NCBI GenBank assembly: GCA_014706385.1
Contig: JACGZH010000006.1
Coordinates: forward strand, 620,001-684,000
Length of the DNA: 64,000 bases
Origin: Phaffia rhodozyma
Taxonomy: Eukaryota; Basidiomycota; Tremellomycetes; Cystofilobasidiales; Mrakiaceae
Direction: 5' to 3'
The stretch's first letter is position 1. The number at the start of each line of letters is the position of its first letter. Position numbers and translations under genes: made by a program. The notes beneath the pieces are model-generated. The model saw only the letters and a program-made list of their open reading frames with translations. It ran no database searches and was not told where the DNA came from. Below are positions 24,132 through 36,684 of this stretch, in pieces.

Positions 24132-25106
24132 TGTTTTTCTTCTTTTCTCCCCCTTTGTTCATTGTTCATAGGAACGAAATAAAATTAAAGATGTTCTGTT
24201 GTTCTTTGTTCTCTATCTTTCCAAATATTTGTTCTTCTCTCTTTCTTCCTCCTTGGCGAAAAAATCGCTTGTTATACTTCTATATTTGTTTTCTTTGTGA
24301 TCTTCCTTTGATTCTTCACGTCTAGCCCTACCTATCTTGGGGCTGTTTCTTTTCCTCCTCTCCCTATTCCGGGTACTCCCTCCATCCTTTAAATAAACAT
24401 TATATCTGATCCTCGAATTGACTTTCTCTTTTGTTTCTCTATTTTGAATCCTAAGTTTAACTAAATGTTTCAAGTCCAAAGTGTTGTCTCAAGTGCCTTT
24501 TCTACTTCTTCGTTTTCGGCGCTTTCTTTCATGTCGCTTTCTCATTCTCTCGACAAACAAGTTTTGTCTCTTTCTTCACCCTCCTTCTCTTTCCGTAACG
24601 GTTCTCATCCTTGGACTCCCATTATTCTTCTCCCCATTGTTGGAGAAAGTCATGTGGTGTAGAGATTCCGAAGCCTAATAGAAGCGGATCCTTGACCATC
24701 TCTTCGATCTTGATCTCATTACTTGCCAAAAAAAAACCAGAATGAATGAACAAATAGATTTTCTTTCTCTGAAGACCAGTCCTCTTCTTCTTGGCGCCTT
24801 GGGCCCTCTATTCGCTCTTTCCCAGATGTCTCTTCTTCCATACTGGCGAGTCTGTCGATCGCGATCTATGGGTCCGATTATAAGTCATCTAATTCCGTGG
24901 GATGATTTTCATGGTTTCTGTCACTTTCAAGCATGTCGGATGGTCTTTCGCTCAAATCTCCTTCCTAGGGCTTATGTGTAAATTCAAGGTCAAACCCAGC
25001 ATCCAAGATGATCGCCAAATGCACAGACAGACTCCTTTGGTGCCAGTTCCGTTGTTCTCCTCTTTCTCTGTCTCTTTATGTAGTTTACTCGGATTTTATT
25101 CATTTC
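24132..25106. other. Intergenic, convergent genes
   Basis: This is the shared 3' flank of the zinc-finger gene (plus) and the ankyrin gene (minus). It is T/C-rich, with an AATAAA-like signal at about 24177 shortly after the plus-strand stop. No gene is recognised. Confidence 0.45.
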
Positions 25107-26427
25107 TTATCGCTCAGGTTCAGGCTCCGTCCTCGTCCTCTTTACATTCTCCTCCTGCTCCTGCTCCTCGCTCTCCTCTGGTATCGTCATGGTTGTGGTC
25201 GAACCAGAACCGGTCCCGGTGGCCATGTTTCGACCTGCGTTCATCGTGTTGAACAGGACCGACTGGACGACTTTATGATTGCGTTCCAACATCATTTCGG
25301 CAAGTCAAGGTGTTGAGTGGATCCGGAAAAACGAAAGATGAGATGAGAGGATCGGATCAAAAGAAAACAGACGTATTCAGTAAGAGAAGAGAAAGAGAGA
25401 AAAGGAGAAGAAGAAGAACGAGGGGAACAAACCTTCGGCAAGTTCTTCATCCCTGTTGACTCCATCCTCTTCGGTCTTCTTCATGACTTCCTCGAACCGT
25501 CTCATCATATCCGTCGTTTGTTCGTCCGTCAGTCGATCAGCCATGAGTTGAGACAAATGAGCGGACGTCAACTGGTTCGACACATCCCCATCTTCGTCCT
25601 CTTCGTCCTCATCTTCATCATGAGGTGCCTGAGATGAGTTCAGAGGAGAAGACGCGTCGGTCGGTGGGTTTGAACGAGGGACGGCGGTAGAAGGGATCGT
25701 TAGTAGGAGTAGTGTTCGGAGGTACGTCGAGACTTCTGGGAATTCTTCTTCCAAGTTCTCCGCGGCCTTATATACGGCGTTCGACGGCGAAAGGACGGAA
25801 TCACAATCAGTTGAGTGATAGATTGTTATGGGAATGAAAATAGAAGATTGAAAAGTAAGATAGAGGGAAACTTCATGAAACAAAGACCAAAAGAAGAGGA
25901 AGAAAAAAGGGAAGAAAAGCGAGTAGGACAAACGTTCAGACCCTCCTTATTCTTCCATGCGACATCAGCTCCATTCTCAATCAAGAACCTAGCGGTGTCC
26001 ACGCTTTCCACCGTGAACAGCGGAGTTTCCCCATCTTCATCCGTCAAGTTGATGTTTCCTCCTTTTGAAAGCAGGTAGGTAAGCACATCGAGTTGAGAGT
26101 ATGACGCGGCTGCGTGGAGTGGGGTGTATGTGTTCTCGTCAGGGACATTCGGTGAGAGATCTGTTGATGTAAGCGTATGGACGAGGTTGGTCAGTAAGCT
26201 AGCCAGTCGTTCTTGGGTAGAAGAGAAGAAGAACTCGTCAAAAGGCTCAGACATACTCTGATTCTCGATTAAATCCTAAAGAAGAATAAATGAGGGAAGC
26301 AACGTTGGTATCAAGCCTCTTGCCTTGGCTTTCTCATCGAAAGATAAAGACGCACCTTGACTCGTTCGAGATCACCGTCACCGGCTGCGATCCAAATGTT
26401 CTTTGCTTCAGAGGCCCTGGTAGTCAT
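25107..26427 (-). CDS. Ankyrin-repeat protein, Yar1-like
   Basis: Four minus-strand exons (26427–26356, 26275–25934, 25766–25433, 25270–25107) encode 303 residues. The N terminus reads SEAKNIWIAAGDGDLERVKD, a half ankyrin unit. Full repeats follow: ENTYTPLHAAASYSQLDVLT with LLSKGGNINLTD, then EDGETPLFTVESVDTARFLI with ENGADVAWKN. The C-terminal half is acidic (DEDEDEEDEDGDV) and ends in a charged tail. Small fungal proteins of this layout include Yar1, the chaperone of ribosomal protein Rps3, but other small ankyrin proteins fit too. The last intron (25271–25432, 162 nt) is long for this window, so the final 54 codons are the least certain. The gene shares a 224-bp divergent promoter with the transporter gene at 26652. 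Confidence 0.75.
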
Positions 26428-26651
26428 TGTGTGTATATTTGTAGATAAAGAGTGGCAAGAAGGTGTGTCGGTAGAAGGTGAACTGAGGGTCGTCGAAAAT
26501 CGTGACCGATTAGATTTATCTCGGGAATTATTTTCGTTATTTTAAATTCCCTTGGGAGATATCAGACCAAACATCGACCATCCTATCCATCAGACATCGT
26601 TCTCAGCATACTCCTCCCACAGCTCTGCACCTACACCCACGCCCGCTCAGG
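26428..26651. promoter_or_regulatory. Divergent promoter (ankyrin gene / SLC35-like gene)
   Basis: Only 224 bases separate two start codons on opposite strands, so the promoters must overlap. No TATA box or known motif stands out. Confidence 0.55.
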
Positions 26652-29087
26652 ATGGAGCAGGCTTCATCGTCTTACTCTCCTCTGGTAGCTCTAGAAGATC
26701 CGTCTTCTTCCGCACGCCAGCAATCGCCAAGATCAACCAACACGACCGCAGGCGTCCCGAAGGAACAATTACCATCCCATCATATCGGTCCTGTTCGTTC
26801 TCTCTCGTCTTATGATCCCGCAGACTTGAATGGCCCCTTAGGCTCGCCAAGAAACTCTATAGGCTCTCTGCCTCCTTACCCCTCAGCCTCAGCATCTGGT
26901 TCGGGTGCAGCCTCGTCGTCACGTATACCATATGATGACAGTCTGGACGGTAGGAAGAGTCCTGGCAATAATGATGATGATGACGAGGACGAGGACGCGT
27001 GGGATGATTGGGGGGATGGCACGGACGCTCGTTCGAGCACAAAAGCAGAGTCCAGTCAACCCAACGGAATATCAACCAGACGCTACAGTGAAGATGCCGA
27101 GGAAGGTGATTTGCATTTGGAGAGAGAACTAAAGGCGTTCGATGAGCAGCTCGAGAAAGACGGGCTCGGAGATAATCTAGAGATCGAGAGGAGAAAGAAG
27201 ATGTACTGGAGGGAAACCGCGATTACCGCATTCTTTGTCTTGCTATGGTGAGCATTGATCAGGTTGCCCTCAAGTTTTGATACCCAACGATGGACTGAAG
27301 CTGATGTCAATCGTATGATGAATTTTGATAGGTATGGGTTCTCGACTCTGTTGTCGGTACGTGCCAAGTCACCTCTTCGTAGGAAAGAAATCATCATAAA
27401 CTGATTTTGATTCTTTCCACCAAAGCTTTACAACAAATGGGTGTTTGGCGTCAAATACTTTGCGTTTCCCTTCCCGATGTTCATGACGTTCTGTCAGATG
27501 TAAGAAAGCTTCCCAATTTCCTTTTCTCGCTTCGTTCGTAGGAGAGTGTTCGGGTATGTCTTCGCGCCAGAATTGACCGACTTTTTACGTCCGTTCCTTA
27601 CTTCTTAGGATCGTCCAGTTTGTGTTAGCATCAATCGTGAGGTTCACGATGCCTCAAAAATTTAAACCTCCCTATAATCCGTCCGTCCGGGATTACGGGT
27701 GAGTCGGTCTCCTCTGCTTCGTGTCTCTCATATCAAAACACTTGTGCGTTCGTACTGATCGGTCGGGCTTTCGGAAACAATTCACAACATCTATCTATAC
27801 AAGGTATCGGTTGGTTCCCACGGGAATCAGTACGGCTGGTGACATTGGACTTTCAAATCTCAGTCTCAAGACAATCTCTCTCTCACTATATAGTAAGCCT
27901 AGGAGGCTTTTCATCAGTGTTGTGCATCTTCATTATACACGTTCTGAGGTGTATTCTTTTCAATCCATCTAGCCATGTGCAAATCCTCGGTACGCATAGG
28001 ATCGTTCTGAATATGTCTGTTCAGATTTTAGCGCATTGTTTCGATCTAACGCGCGACGGTCTGTGTTCCCCTCTTAACAATCTTCCCTAGAGCTTGATCT
28101 TTGTCCTCTTCTTTGCGTTCCTCTTCCATCTCGAGCGATTCTCCTGGAAGCTCATCTTGGTCATCACGTTGATCACCACCGGAGTTATCCTAATGGCTTT
28201 CAATACTACCGCTGTCTCCCTACCAGGTATCTTGATGGTGCTGACCGCTTCAGTTCTGGGAGGTCTTCGATGGGCATTGACGCACACATTGATGATCAAG
28301 AAAGAACTTGGAATGTCCAACCCATTTGCAACTATCTTTTGGATTTCACCCGTCATGGCTATCGCCCTGGGTTTCGTCAGTCTCATCCAAGACGGCTGGG
28401 GCGAAGTGTTTGGTAGCGAGTTCTTTGAACCGGGCAGAGTGCTCTTCACAATCTTGGTCATCATCTTCCCTGGTTTCTTGGCGTTTGCCATGGTGGCAAG
28501 CGAATACTAGTGAGATCACTCTTCCGCCCTCGCTCCTGAGCAGTTGTTCCTTTGTTCCTGACTACATCGAATATGATACCAACAGCATCATTCAAAGAGC
28601 AGGTGTTGTTCCATTGAGCGTGGCAGGGGTCTTCAAAGAAGTTACCACAATCAGTATAGCTTCCTGGGCGTTTGGTGACGAGCTCACGCCTATCAACTTG
28701 GCCGGTTTGTTTGTCACTGTGACCGGTTCGTATTCCTTTTTTTCCTCGTTTGCCGAGCGTCGTCTCCATCGCAAAGAGTGGCGTATCTCCCTCATCTGAA
28801 CTCTGTTGGCTGTGCAAAAAATAGGAATCGCGGTGTTTACGCACCACAAATATCAAAAGTCGATACACGAGCCAAGCGAACACGGCGATCACTCTGAGCT
28901 GTCTAGCGCAAATGGTATCGGCAGGTACCCATCCTCGACGTCTCTACATGGTGGGGATGATGAGGAGCATCTTCCGTTGACCGCTTTGAGGAGATCGGAA
29001 GAGAAGCCTAGGTCAATAAGGCGTTCTGTGGGTGATGATTTCCTGGACGACGACGACGACGAAGAACTCGCTCGGCGGCGGGTTTAG
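26652..29087 (+). CDS. SLC35C2/Ymd8-like nucleotide-sugar/triose-phosphate transporter family protein
   Basis: Nine exons (26652–27247, 27332–27356, 27426–27499, 27609–27698, 27804–27892, 27973–27989, 28091–28509, 28586–28725, 28825–29087) give 570 residues. The first 195 residues are Ser-rich and acidic (NNDDDDEDEDAWDDWGDG) and cytosolic. Then come about ten membrane segments of the drug/metabolite transporter fold: TAITAFFVLLWYGFSTLLSL, the LYNKWVF motif, GDIGLSNLSLKTISLSLYTM, ITTGVILMAFNTTAVSLPGI and GVFKEVTTISIASWAFGDEL. The LYNKW, GLSN and KE–T–SIASWAFGDE features are typical of the SLC35C2/YML038C branch, which sits in Golgi/ER membranes; the substrate is unknown. The tail is acidic (DDFLDDDDDEE). 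Exons of 25 and 17 nt lie within membrane segments. Confidence 0.87.
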
Positions 29088-29649
29088 TTTTTAGATTTGA
29101 CGACGAACGGAGGCTGGTAGGCTGATGAGCGTGTGAATCCATTGTTGCTACTATTATCTATCATATGTATGATCCTGGTTGGGAGAATCAAAAGGGCAGA
29201 GGAAATCGAGTGCAGAGGGTAAGTGAATCGGGTATGAAGATCATAAAGCATGCTACTTGGCACGAGCGAGCGGTACATACACCCACACATGAATATTCAT
29301 CAACTAAAATACCCATGGTCTCATCCTGACACGCACTTACTCTTGCCATCTCTCTTCTCTGCGGCTCGGATGATATAGTCGAGACTCCGGCGAAGACAAG
29401 GATGGAAGAAGAAGGATGGAAGATAAAATTGGAAGAATGCATGCAGATGCAAGAGTGACACATCCATACATCATCATACAGATCGTGCATCCTTGCTCGA
29501 CTGATCATTCTTCCTTCTCTATGAGCTGGTTGTGTATTCCTCTTTAATGACAAACATCTTGGGATTTGGTTTCTCTCGATCTATTTTATGGTATAACACT
29601 CCCTGTATATCGGCACTGATTGACTTTCACTCGCCTCTGCTAACGTACG
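29088..29649. other. Intergenic, tandem genes
   Basis: This is the 3' flank of the transporter gene and the promoter of the glycosyltransferase gene. A plus-strand stretch with T/C tracts precedes 29650. No gene, repeat or RNA is recognised. Confidence 0.45.
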
Positions 29650-31877
29650 ATGAAGTACCACAAACCCCTACTGATGTCCAGGCAAAAGACGCGCTTCATC
29701 TTTCCCGCCCTCTCGCTCTCTCTTCTCTTCTTCTTTCTCATTGCCAATAGCCACCTGTCCACACTATCTCAGGGTTTGATACTAGTAGATCCTTCGACTA
29801 CGGTTCCTGCGACTGCTCATCTCCCAGTATTTCCTCCCGATCCTCCTCGGGTTCAATCTAAACTAGTAGATCGCCTACCAGACGCTTGGACGACTCTGGA
29901 GAACGATTATCGATTCACGTAGGTTTCTCTCATTCTTTCTTCTACTTGATACACATACCAATCGGTGAGTAAACTGATTTTAACTTCCTCTCTTCTTCTT
30001 TGACACCTCTTTCCGCTTCTCTCTAAGACCGTTCATGTATGACCATAATCGTTTGGCGATCACTCATCTAGAGGCCTGTTTGCGCAACGCAACCTGCCCA
30101 CACGAAACCACAAGGATTGTCTTGCTTCAATATTCATACTGTTCGTCCTTCTCTGCTTCTGAATGTTCCGTGTTGGAGTCTTGCTGACTATCATGCCTTG
30201 CTCCAACTTCCCTGTCCTTCTGAATTTCTCCAGACAAGTTCGCTGATGGCTCGAGCACTAGAGGAGAGGATCTGTGGGCGATCTCGGTCTTAGATTCGTT
30301 GGACAGGCTCGGCTATACATCCATCATGGTGAACGAATACGCAACTGATTTGATGAACTGGCATAGAGTGTTTGAAGATTATGTCGCTGTGTACAGTATG
30401 TGTCTTTGCTTTCGCATCAAGACAGATGACCTCGGGCTAACCACCTTCATCCATCCTCCGCGCGCTTCGTTCGAACGCAGTTGTGGAAACCATCCCGAAT
30501 ACCGGTACAAAAGGATTCTATCATTGTCTTCTTTCGAACGAGTGTATTCGCCGACCTACCTTTCCAAAAGGGATTCCTCTTGGAAAGGTTCTCGTTCAGA
30601 ATTGGTGGGAGACCACGCCTGACCCGAGTGTACCCGATTATCCACCGACGTTGGCTTCCCTCACAAGCAACGTCCATCCGCTAGGTGGAAAATGGATCAT
30701 GACACCTTACGAGTTTGGCGATCATTTTTACTTGGGTTACACAGTCACAGTACGTATCGTCTGTCTTGCCTGTGAATCAACTCGCGCGCAAGTCTGACTA
30801 GGTCGACATGTTCGCATAATCTGGATTGAGAACAGTGTGATGGAGAGGTTGTGCCACCAGAGGAGAGAGACCCCCGAGCATTATTCCTTGCCAAGCAAGC
30901 ATCTTATTTTTACGGTGGAGTGGGCTCTCGTTCGTTGTCTTTCACTTTCTTTGCCCTTTTTCATCCATATTGCCTTCAATTGCCTGAATTCGATATCATC
31001 GTATGATCCCAATCTAGCTGGAGAATCCGCTTATCCTAGAGATCATTACACTGATCTCTCCCAGAAGACTGGTTTGGATTTCACATTAGTCGCGCCTGAC
31101 ACGAGCGCAGGAATTGGAGATCAGCATCCAGTTCCAGAGGGTGTGGTATTGTATCCACTTGAAAAGGGACGGGAGACTTTGGAGAGAAAGGCCTACGAAA
31201 GCTTGGTGGCTAAGAGTACAGTCATGGTCGGCCTTGGCTTCCCTGGGTTTGTTTTATCTTCTGTTTCTCTCTTTTCGATCTTTATCCAGTAGACTGATCC
31301 GAAAGGTGTTCTTGATGTGACATCCTTAGATGCTCACCCTCTCCATATTATGGTCTGTCTTCACGTTTCTTCTTTTTCCTTTATAACTCCCTTTGAAATC
31401 GAACTCTGATAGTGACAGTTCTGCGCTTACTTCCTTCCGTTCAGCCCTGTGTAAAGGAGTCCCTTTTATCAACCCTCATCAAGTAGATGCCCCACCCCAG
31501 TCGGAATGGCACAAGACAAACAGTATCTTTAGATGGCAATCCTACCAGCACGGTCCTCTCGCCGCATACTCAGCTCCGTTCGTTTCTCATTTATCCTGCT
31601 GTTTTTCTCTTCTTTTTCTTTGTTTGATCAGAGTCTAACTTGATCACTCGGGGCTTTTGAATGTACTATTAGATATGTGTACAATGTACCATACGACGAC
31701 ACGGTCGCGCTCGAACGAGCTCTGCTAGCAGCAAAAGAGAACCCGATCGGGTCATTCGTTCCCGAGGAGATGAAGTCTTACCAGATGGACCAAAGGGTGA
31801 GAAAATTAATGGAAACCGACTGGGAGACTCTAGGAGAGGCTCGGTTGGTCGAGTTAGGCGTCGCCGAGGTTGAGTGA
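29650..31877 (+). CDS. GT18/MGAT5-like glycosyltransferase (type II membrane protein)
   Basis: Nine exons (29650–29918, 30028–30140, 30234–30395, 30481–30749, 30836–30929, 31018–31246, 31330–31352, 31445–31577, 31673–31877) give 498 residues. A basic start (RQKTR) and one membrane segment (FIFPALSLSLLFFFLIAN, about 15–33) suggest a Golgi type II topology. The lumenal part includes LGKVLVQNWWETTP, FGDHFYLGYTVTC, RALFLAKQASYFYGG and STVMVGLGFPGCSPSPYYAL, then CKGVPFINPH. The last resembles the donor-site segment of animal MGAT5 (LGFPYEGPAPLEAIANGCAFLNP). GT18 enzymes in animals add beta-1,6-GlcNAc to N-glycans; the activity in a fungus is unknown. Cysteines at conserved-looking places support a lumenal domain. 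Family assignment is by motif recall and moderately sure; the exon chain is firm. Confidence 0.75.
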
Positions 31878-33217
31878 GTCTTCTTTTGCCCTCCTCTTTT
31901 CAAGTCCACCGTGGGTATGTATCAAAGTGTCTGAGTTATAGTGACCAACAAAATGCGCGCCCGTTCGGCGAAAAATAGGGATCTCTTGCCATCTCCGATT
32001 GAATCGCCCCATCAATAATGTCCATCCGACCGATTGACCGGATGAATCCAGATATCCTGGTGTATCGTTGCATAGAAATCCCTCAGGGTTCTTTCACCTT
32101 ATTTCGATCATAGCCTCGTCTTTATAGATTATATAACTATAATTCCAGTTTCTGAAACCGCTACGCTATAATCACAACCACATTTCTTTGCATCGCCTTG
32201 TTCTGCTCTTCTCATCATTGTGTCCGTATGTTGTTGTATCAGATCATGTCGTTCGGTCAGAGAAGCGAGTCTGGGCTAAAGAAAGGCGATGAGAGAAGGT
32301 CACGTGACATCGCGTCTCTCGCAGCTTGTAATCTCTCCTCCAAGCTGATCTAGTCTTCATCCCCAACATCATCACCATCACCATCATCGTCATCATTCGC
32401 CGGACGGATCTCTCAGAGCATACACAGAAGCCGAAGGAAGAACGCCAACACCCCTGATTATCAAGCAGCAGCAGAAGAAAAAGAAGGCAAAGAGACGGCA
32501 CAATGATTTCTGACGACACGCTTACTACAATCGCCGTTCGTTATCTTCCATACTTCCATCTCTGTTCCTTTGGGTACAGGGTTCGACCAGCATAGGCATT
32601 TTTCTGACATTTTCTTGTCTCATCTTGGCCTCATCGTTTCTGTGTTCTTTCGTTTGGTTGATTTGGTTCGGAACCACGTATTCGACTGGGGAACGGAATA
32701 TGGGTGAAAATAGAACACGCTGGGCTCAGCAATGATGGTTCTCATCGTAGGGTACCACTTCTTGGAGGTTAATGAGGAATCGTTAACCGAAGATTCATGA
32801 TACGTTTCTCTATACTTGACTCTTTCTGCTTCTCCTCCGACATAGTGAGAGGGACAGATCTAGGAGTTGGTTCAGAACACATGCTCTGATATGATTGCCA
32901 GCCAGCCAGCAGCAGCGATGAAAGAAACACGATATCGAATGGTTCTTGCAAGCTGGCATTCTGCATCGCCTTGTCTACAAAAGATTCTCTCAAACACATC
33001 ATGAGATCGACATGGAAACTGGAAGAGAAAAGATAAGATCTCGGTCGTGCTTGATAGTCAACAAGGTGCAGCATCGACAATGAAACATTAATCTTCTTTC
33101 GGTCCGGTTCGGGTCGATTTTGTTTATTTTCTCTTTTCATACGATCTATCAACCATTCTTCGTCTTTCCAAGCTCTTTGTCTCTTCAACTCGTTGTTCCA
33201 GGTCTCCCAGCTTGGAT
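31878..33217. other. Intergenic, 1.3 kb
   Basis: It contains a perfect 10-bp palindrome GTCACGTGAC (32299–32308) and a CATCAC/CATCAT trinucleotide-rich stretch (about 32366–32397). A 158-codon minus-strand frame ending at 32769 overlaps the next start and has no recognisable domain. The last 100 bases are the leader of the TBC gene. Confidence 0.45.
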
Positions 33218-36200
33218 ATGTCCTCGCCATCCACACCAACGTCAACCCGGATCCAGACCGGGATGGTTAGTCCGGAGTTCGCGGTCACACCACCGCCTCT
33301 TCCTTCCTGGTCATCCGGTCCATCCGATGAAAGAGCAGGCGATCCTCGTGGGGATTATCTAGAATCGACTTCATCCTCCCCTGTTCGGATTCCGTCTTAC
33401 TCTGGCTCTCATTCTTCATCAGTAATCTCTCAGTCCCTCTCCGATATCCCGGCGACCGTCCTCACCGACAGCGATCAAGATAGAGATCTAGAAGCAGCGT
33501 TCGAGAATGTCAACATTGAATCCAACGAAGATCAGATCCCAACATGGCATGTTGACAAAACACATGGTGGCTCGGACGACGGAACGATCAACTTGAACAA
33601 GAAGAAGAACAGAATGTCTTGGGGCTCTAGTTTGAAATCACCCAAATTGGGTGACGGAGGTTTTGGTATCGGCGTTGGTGACGGTGGTGGTCATGACAGA
33701 ACAAGATCGTTGAGTCCCGCAGGGTTTCTTCAAGCAACGGCCAAGACGCATAGAAAGACGGGGTCGAGTTCTTCGTTAACGGCCGCATCGTTTGGTGGGA
33801 GACAAAGCTCATCAACCTATGCGACGAAAGATGTTTCAACCGAACAACATGACAACGGATATGAATCCACAAAGACGACAGCTTCTACTTCCGCCCCTAT
33901 CGACGGTCAAGATAATCCTACGACATCATCAGCAACCAACTCGAAACCGACGGCAACGTTGACATCCAACGGATTTCACGCGCCTTCATCAGGATCAGGA
34001 GCAGCAAACAAGAAACTATCAATGTTGGACAAAGTGATGAGCAAAACTAGACCAAGGCATCTTCCTCCAAAAAACAAAGAGGAGGATCAGAAGCACTCGC
34101 GAGACTGGGAAAAAATGATGAAGGAGAGTCTGCTCGCAGGTAAACTATCTATTTCGTCTCCATTTCTGAATCTCTGTGAGGAACAGAAAGCTGAACCACC
34201 TTTCGCTACGCGTACATCCTGCGGTATATCTAGAGAAACAAAAACAACAAGCGCTTCTTCATCAACAAGAACTCCACGCTCAACACGCGGCTTCCCTTAT
34301 CCCGATATGGGAAACCAACATTCTTCCTTCCCCTCAACAAGCAACGATGAAGGATCCGAAATTAAGAGCAGTCTGGTGGGAGGGTGTGCCAGCTAGTTTC
34401 AGAGAGCAAGTCTGGGAGAAATGTATAGGAAATGGATTGGGAATCTCTGCCTGTAAGCGCGCACATAACCCTCACATTCCAATCACGACCAAGCCTGACC
34501 AAAGTAAGGACCCTTGACTGATCATGTTGGGTATTGAAACGCAATTATAGCTTCTTATACCACCCATGTCCAACGATTTATTATCTCGATGGAAAAACAA
34601 GCTTTTCCAACACGGATTCTTCAACAACTCGAACAAGACGCATCAGAAGCTTACCCTGGATTAACAGTCTTCAAACCGAACGAGGGGACAATGTATCCTA
34701 AACTACGAGAATTCCTGGGCGCTTGGGTCGTGGTTAGTTCTATTTTGGTTAGGTTCGCCCTCCTGAAGACAAGTAAATCATACCTAATTGGCGCGCGCGC
34801 ATCTTTTGGTGATACGAAGGCTCGATCGGATGAAGGTCTTCCATATGTGTCCGGTGTCCATCTGATAGCTGCTACGTTTTTATTAGTGATGACACCCGAG
34901 ATCGGTCCGTGTTTCCTCCCTTCACCTGTTTGTTGGGGATTTATCATCAAGCTCATAACTGTGGTATCATGTTGTCTTCTTGTTCAATCGATATAGCTTG
35001 GAAGTCGTTACTCAACTTGTTGGCAAGCTCGAGTTGTTTAAGGGCTTTACTAGATCCAGGCAGGGCTGACGAGAAGGAGGCTTACTACAGGGTACTGAAC
35101 ACACTTAGTAAGTTAATTGTCTCCCTTTGTCACCTGGCCTTCTGGAAAAGTTTTGACTGATCGATCGTCTGGTTTGGTGCGGTCGTAGATGCCGACGCAT
35201 TACCAAGAAGTATGACCTAACAACCATATCTACAGATGATCTTTTATATCGGTATGGAACCTATCTTTCTCACGTAATGGCCGGTTTCTTCTTTATGCAA
35301 CAGTTTATTATAATCTAATGTCGAATGAAATCAAGATACCTAGCACCTGTAGGCCTTCTCCCTCCTCTTCCTCTTCCTTCAACTATCAAGCTTTTCCCTT
35401 TGAAAAAGAATAAAAAGCTGAAGTAAATCTGGATTGTCTTTGCCCGTTTGGGGACAAGGGTTCCAAACGTTGTTTGTTGAGCAGCTAAGCTTCGATGTGG
35501 TTTGTAGAGTTTGGGACCAATTTGGTTCGTGTTCCTGTTTCTAATGCCTGTTTTCTAAGGTTGTTTATGAATGGGTTACTTACTTTCCAAGTTCTTCCGT
35601 GTAGTCCTCGAAGGGGACAGTTTCTTGTTCAAAACATGTCGGTCGCATTTCGAATCACCCCAGCCATTCCATCTACCCTGCACCTCATGTCATACCAACC
35701 CTGATCTTTGTCTGTCGTCGTTTTACTTCTTTGTATCATAGGCATCGCTATCATCCGCACGCTCGAACACAGATTGTATGACCCAGATCCAAGCGAACTT
35801 CGAGCGGTTCTGTCCGGCCAATCCGTCGTTCTCCCACCTCCCACCCTTCCTGTGCACCCCTCTGGGACCAGAAATATCTTACGGCTTCCTATAGCCTCCA
35901 ACCCTGGTCAGACTTCAAAAACGGATGGAAGCGGACGTGGGAAAGTGGCAATTCAGGTGAACCGTCTCGATAGTCTGATCACCGGAGGTGGGAAGAAGTA
36001 TGGGATCGAGGAAGATAGGTTATTCGGGATGTTGCTTGAAGGTGAAGCTGATTGGAAAGGTAAGCTCTTGCCCTTGTCTTCTCTTCTTTCCTTCGAATCA
36101 AATTCGATCAGCTCGGTTGAAAACGTATCTCATGCTCGGCTTTGCTTGTTTGCGTCACCTCTGAATGGGGTTGGACCTTTGAAGATAATTCTTTCCAACG

Positions 36201-36299
36201 CTTGATTCAGAGAGAGCTAGATTCCGCAATGTAATGTGTGATATGATCTCAATCGTAGTCCCTGTTTCTCTTTTCTTCTTGGAACCGTTTTTCTTTTGA
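33218..36299 (+). CDS. TBC (Rab-GAP) domain protein, likely catalytically divergent
   Basis: Proposed exons are 33218–34139, 34234–34452, 34551–34732, 34820–34904, 34997–35107, 35189–35209, 35236–35251, 35336–35422, 35508–35524, 35605–35637, 35742–36059 and 36211–36299, giving 699 residues. The first 300 are Ser/Thr-rich. The TBC domain then shows LRAVWWEGVPASFREQVW followed by EKCIGNGLGIS, PGLTVFKPNEGTMYPKLREF, LPYVSGVHLIAATFLLV, KVWDQFVLEGDSFLFK and AIIRTLEHRLYDPDPSEL. This resembles the TBC1D12/14-type branch of Rab GTPase-activating proteins. The usual catalytic residues are absent: the arginine-finger motif (D-x-x-R) reads DASE, and the glutamine finger (YVQG) reads YVSG. The 35189–35251 part is unsure because it needs a 26-nt intron. 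The hydrophobic last exon is also uncertain. Confidence 0.75.
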
Positions 36300-36684
36300 T
36301 ATCAGTGATTCTTCAGTCAAAAGCACATTGAAAGAACTTTAAATGAGATATGGCAATCGAAGGAAGACGAAAAGACAAAAGCCTCGAAGAAGCTCGAAAA
36401 TAGGCTAGAAAGGAGGGGTATAAGTTTGATGTGTGGATTTTCAAAGAGTGAGGTAGTTACGAAGATGTGCATATCGGTCTGACCGATCGTTGAAAGGTTG
36501 AAATAGATATGATAGAAGGAAGAGAAAAGAAGGATAGATGATTGGAGCGCAGATGATATCCGGACGCGGCATGTACATGGGCAACGAGGAGCGTACATGA
36601 AAGGAAGAGAAAGAAGGAGGAAAAAAAAGGGGAAGATACCAAGGCGTATAAAGAGGAAGCGAGGGGGAGGAAGATATCACGGAA
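36300..36684. other. Intergenic, convergent genes
   Basis: This is the shared 3' flank of the TBC gene (plus) and the LIM–RhoGAP gene (minus). It is purine-rich on the plus strand. No gene is recognised. Confidence 0.45.

Noticed and set aside
32769..33245. 158-codon minus-strand open frame beginning MTLVWMARTY
   Set aside because: It overlaps the TBC gene start and leader on the other strand, has no domain and no sign of splicing into neighbours.
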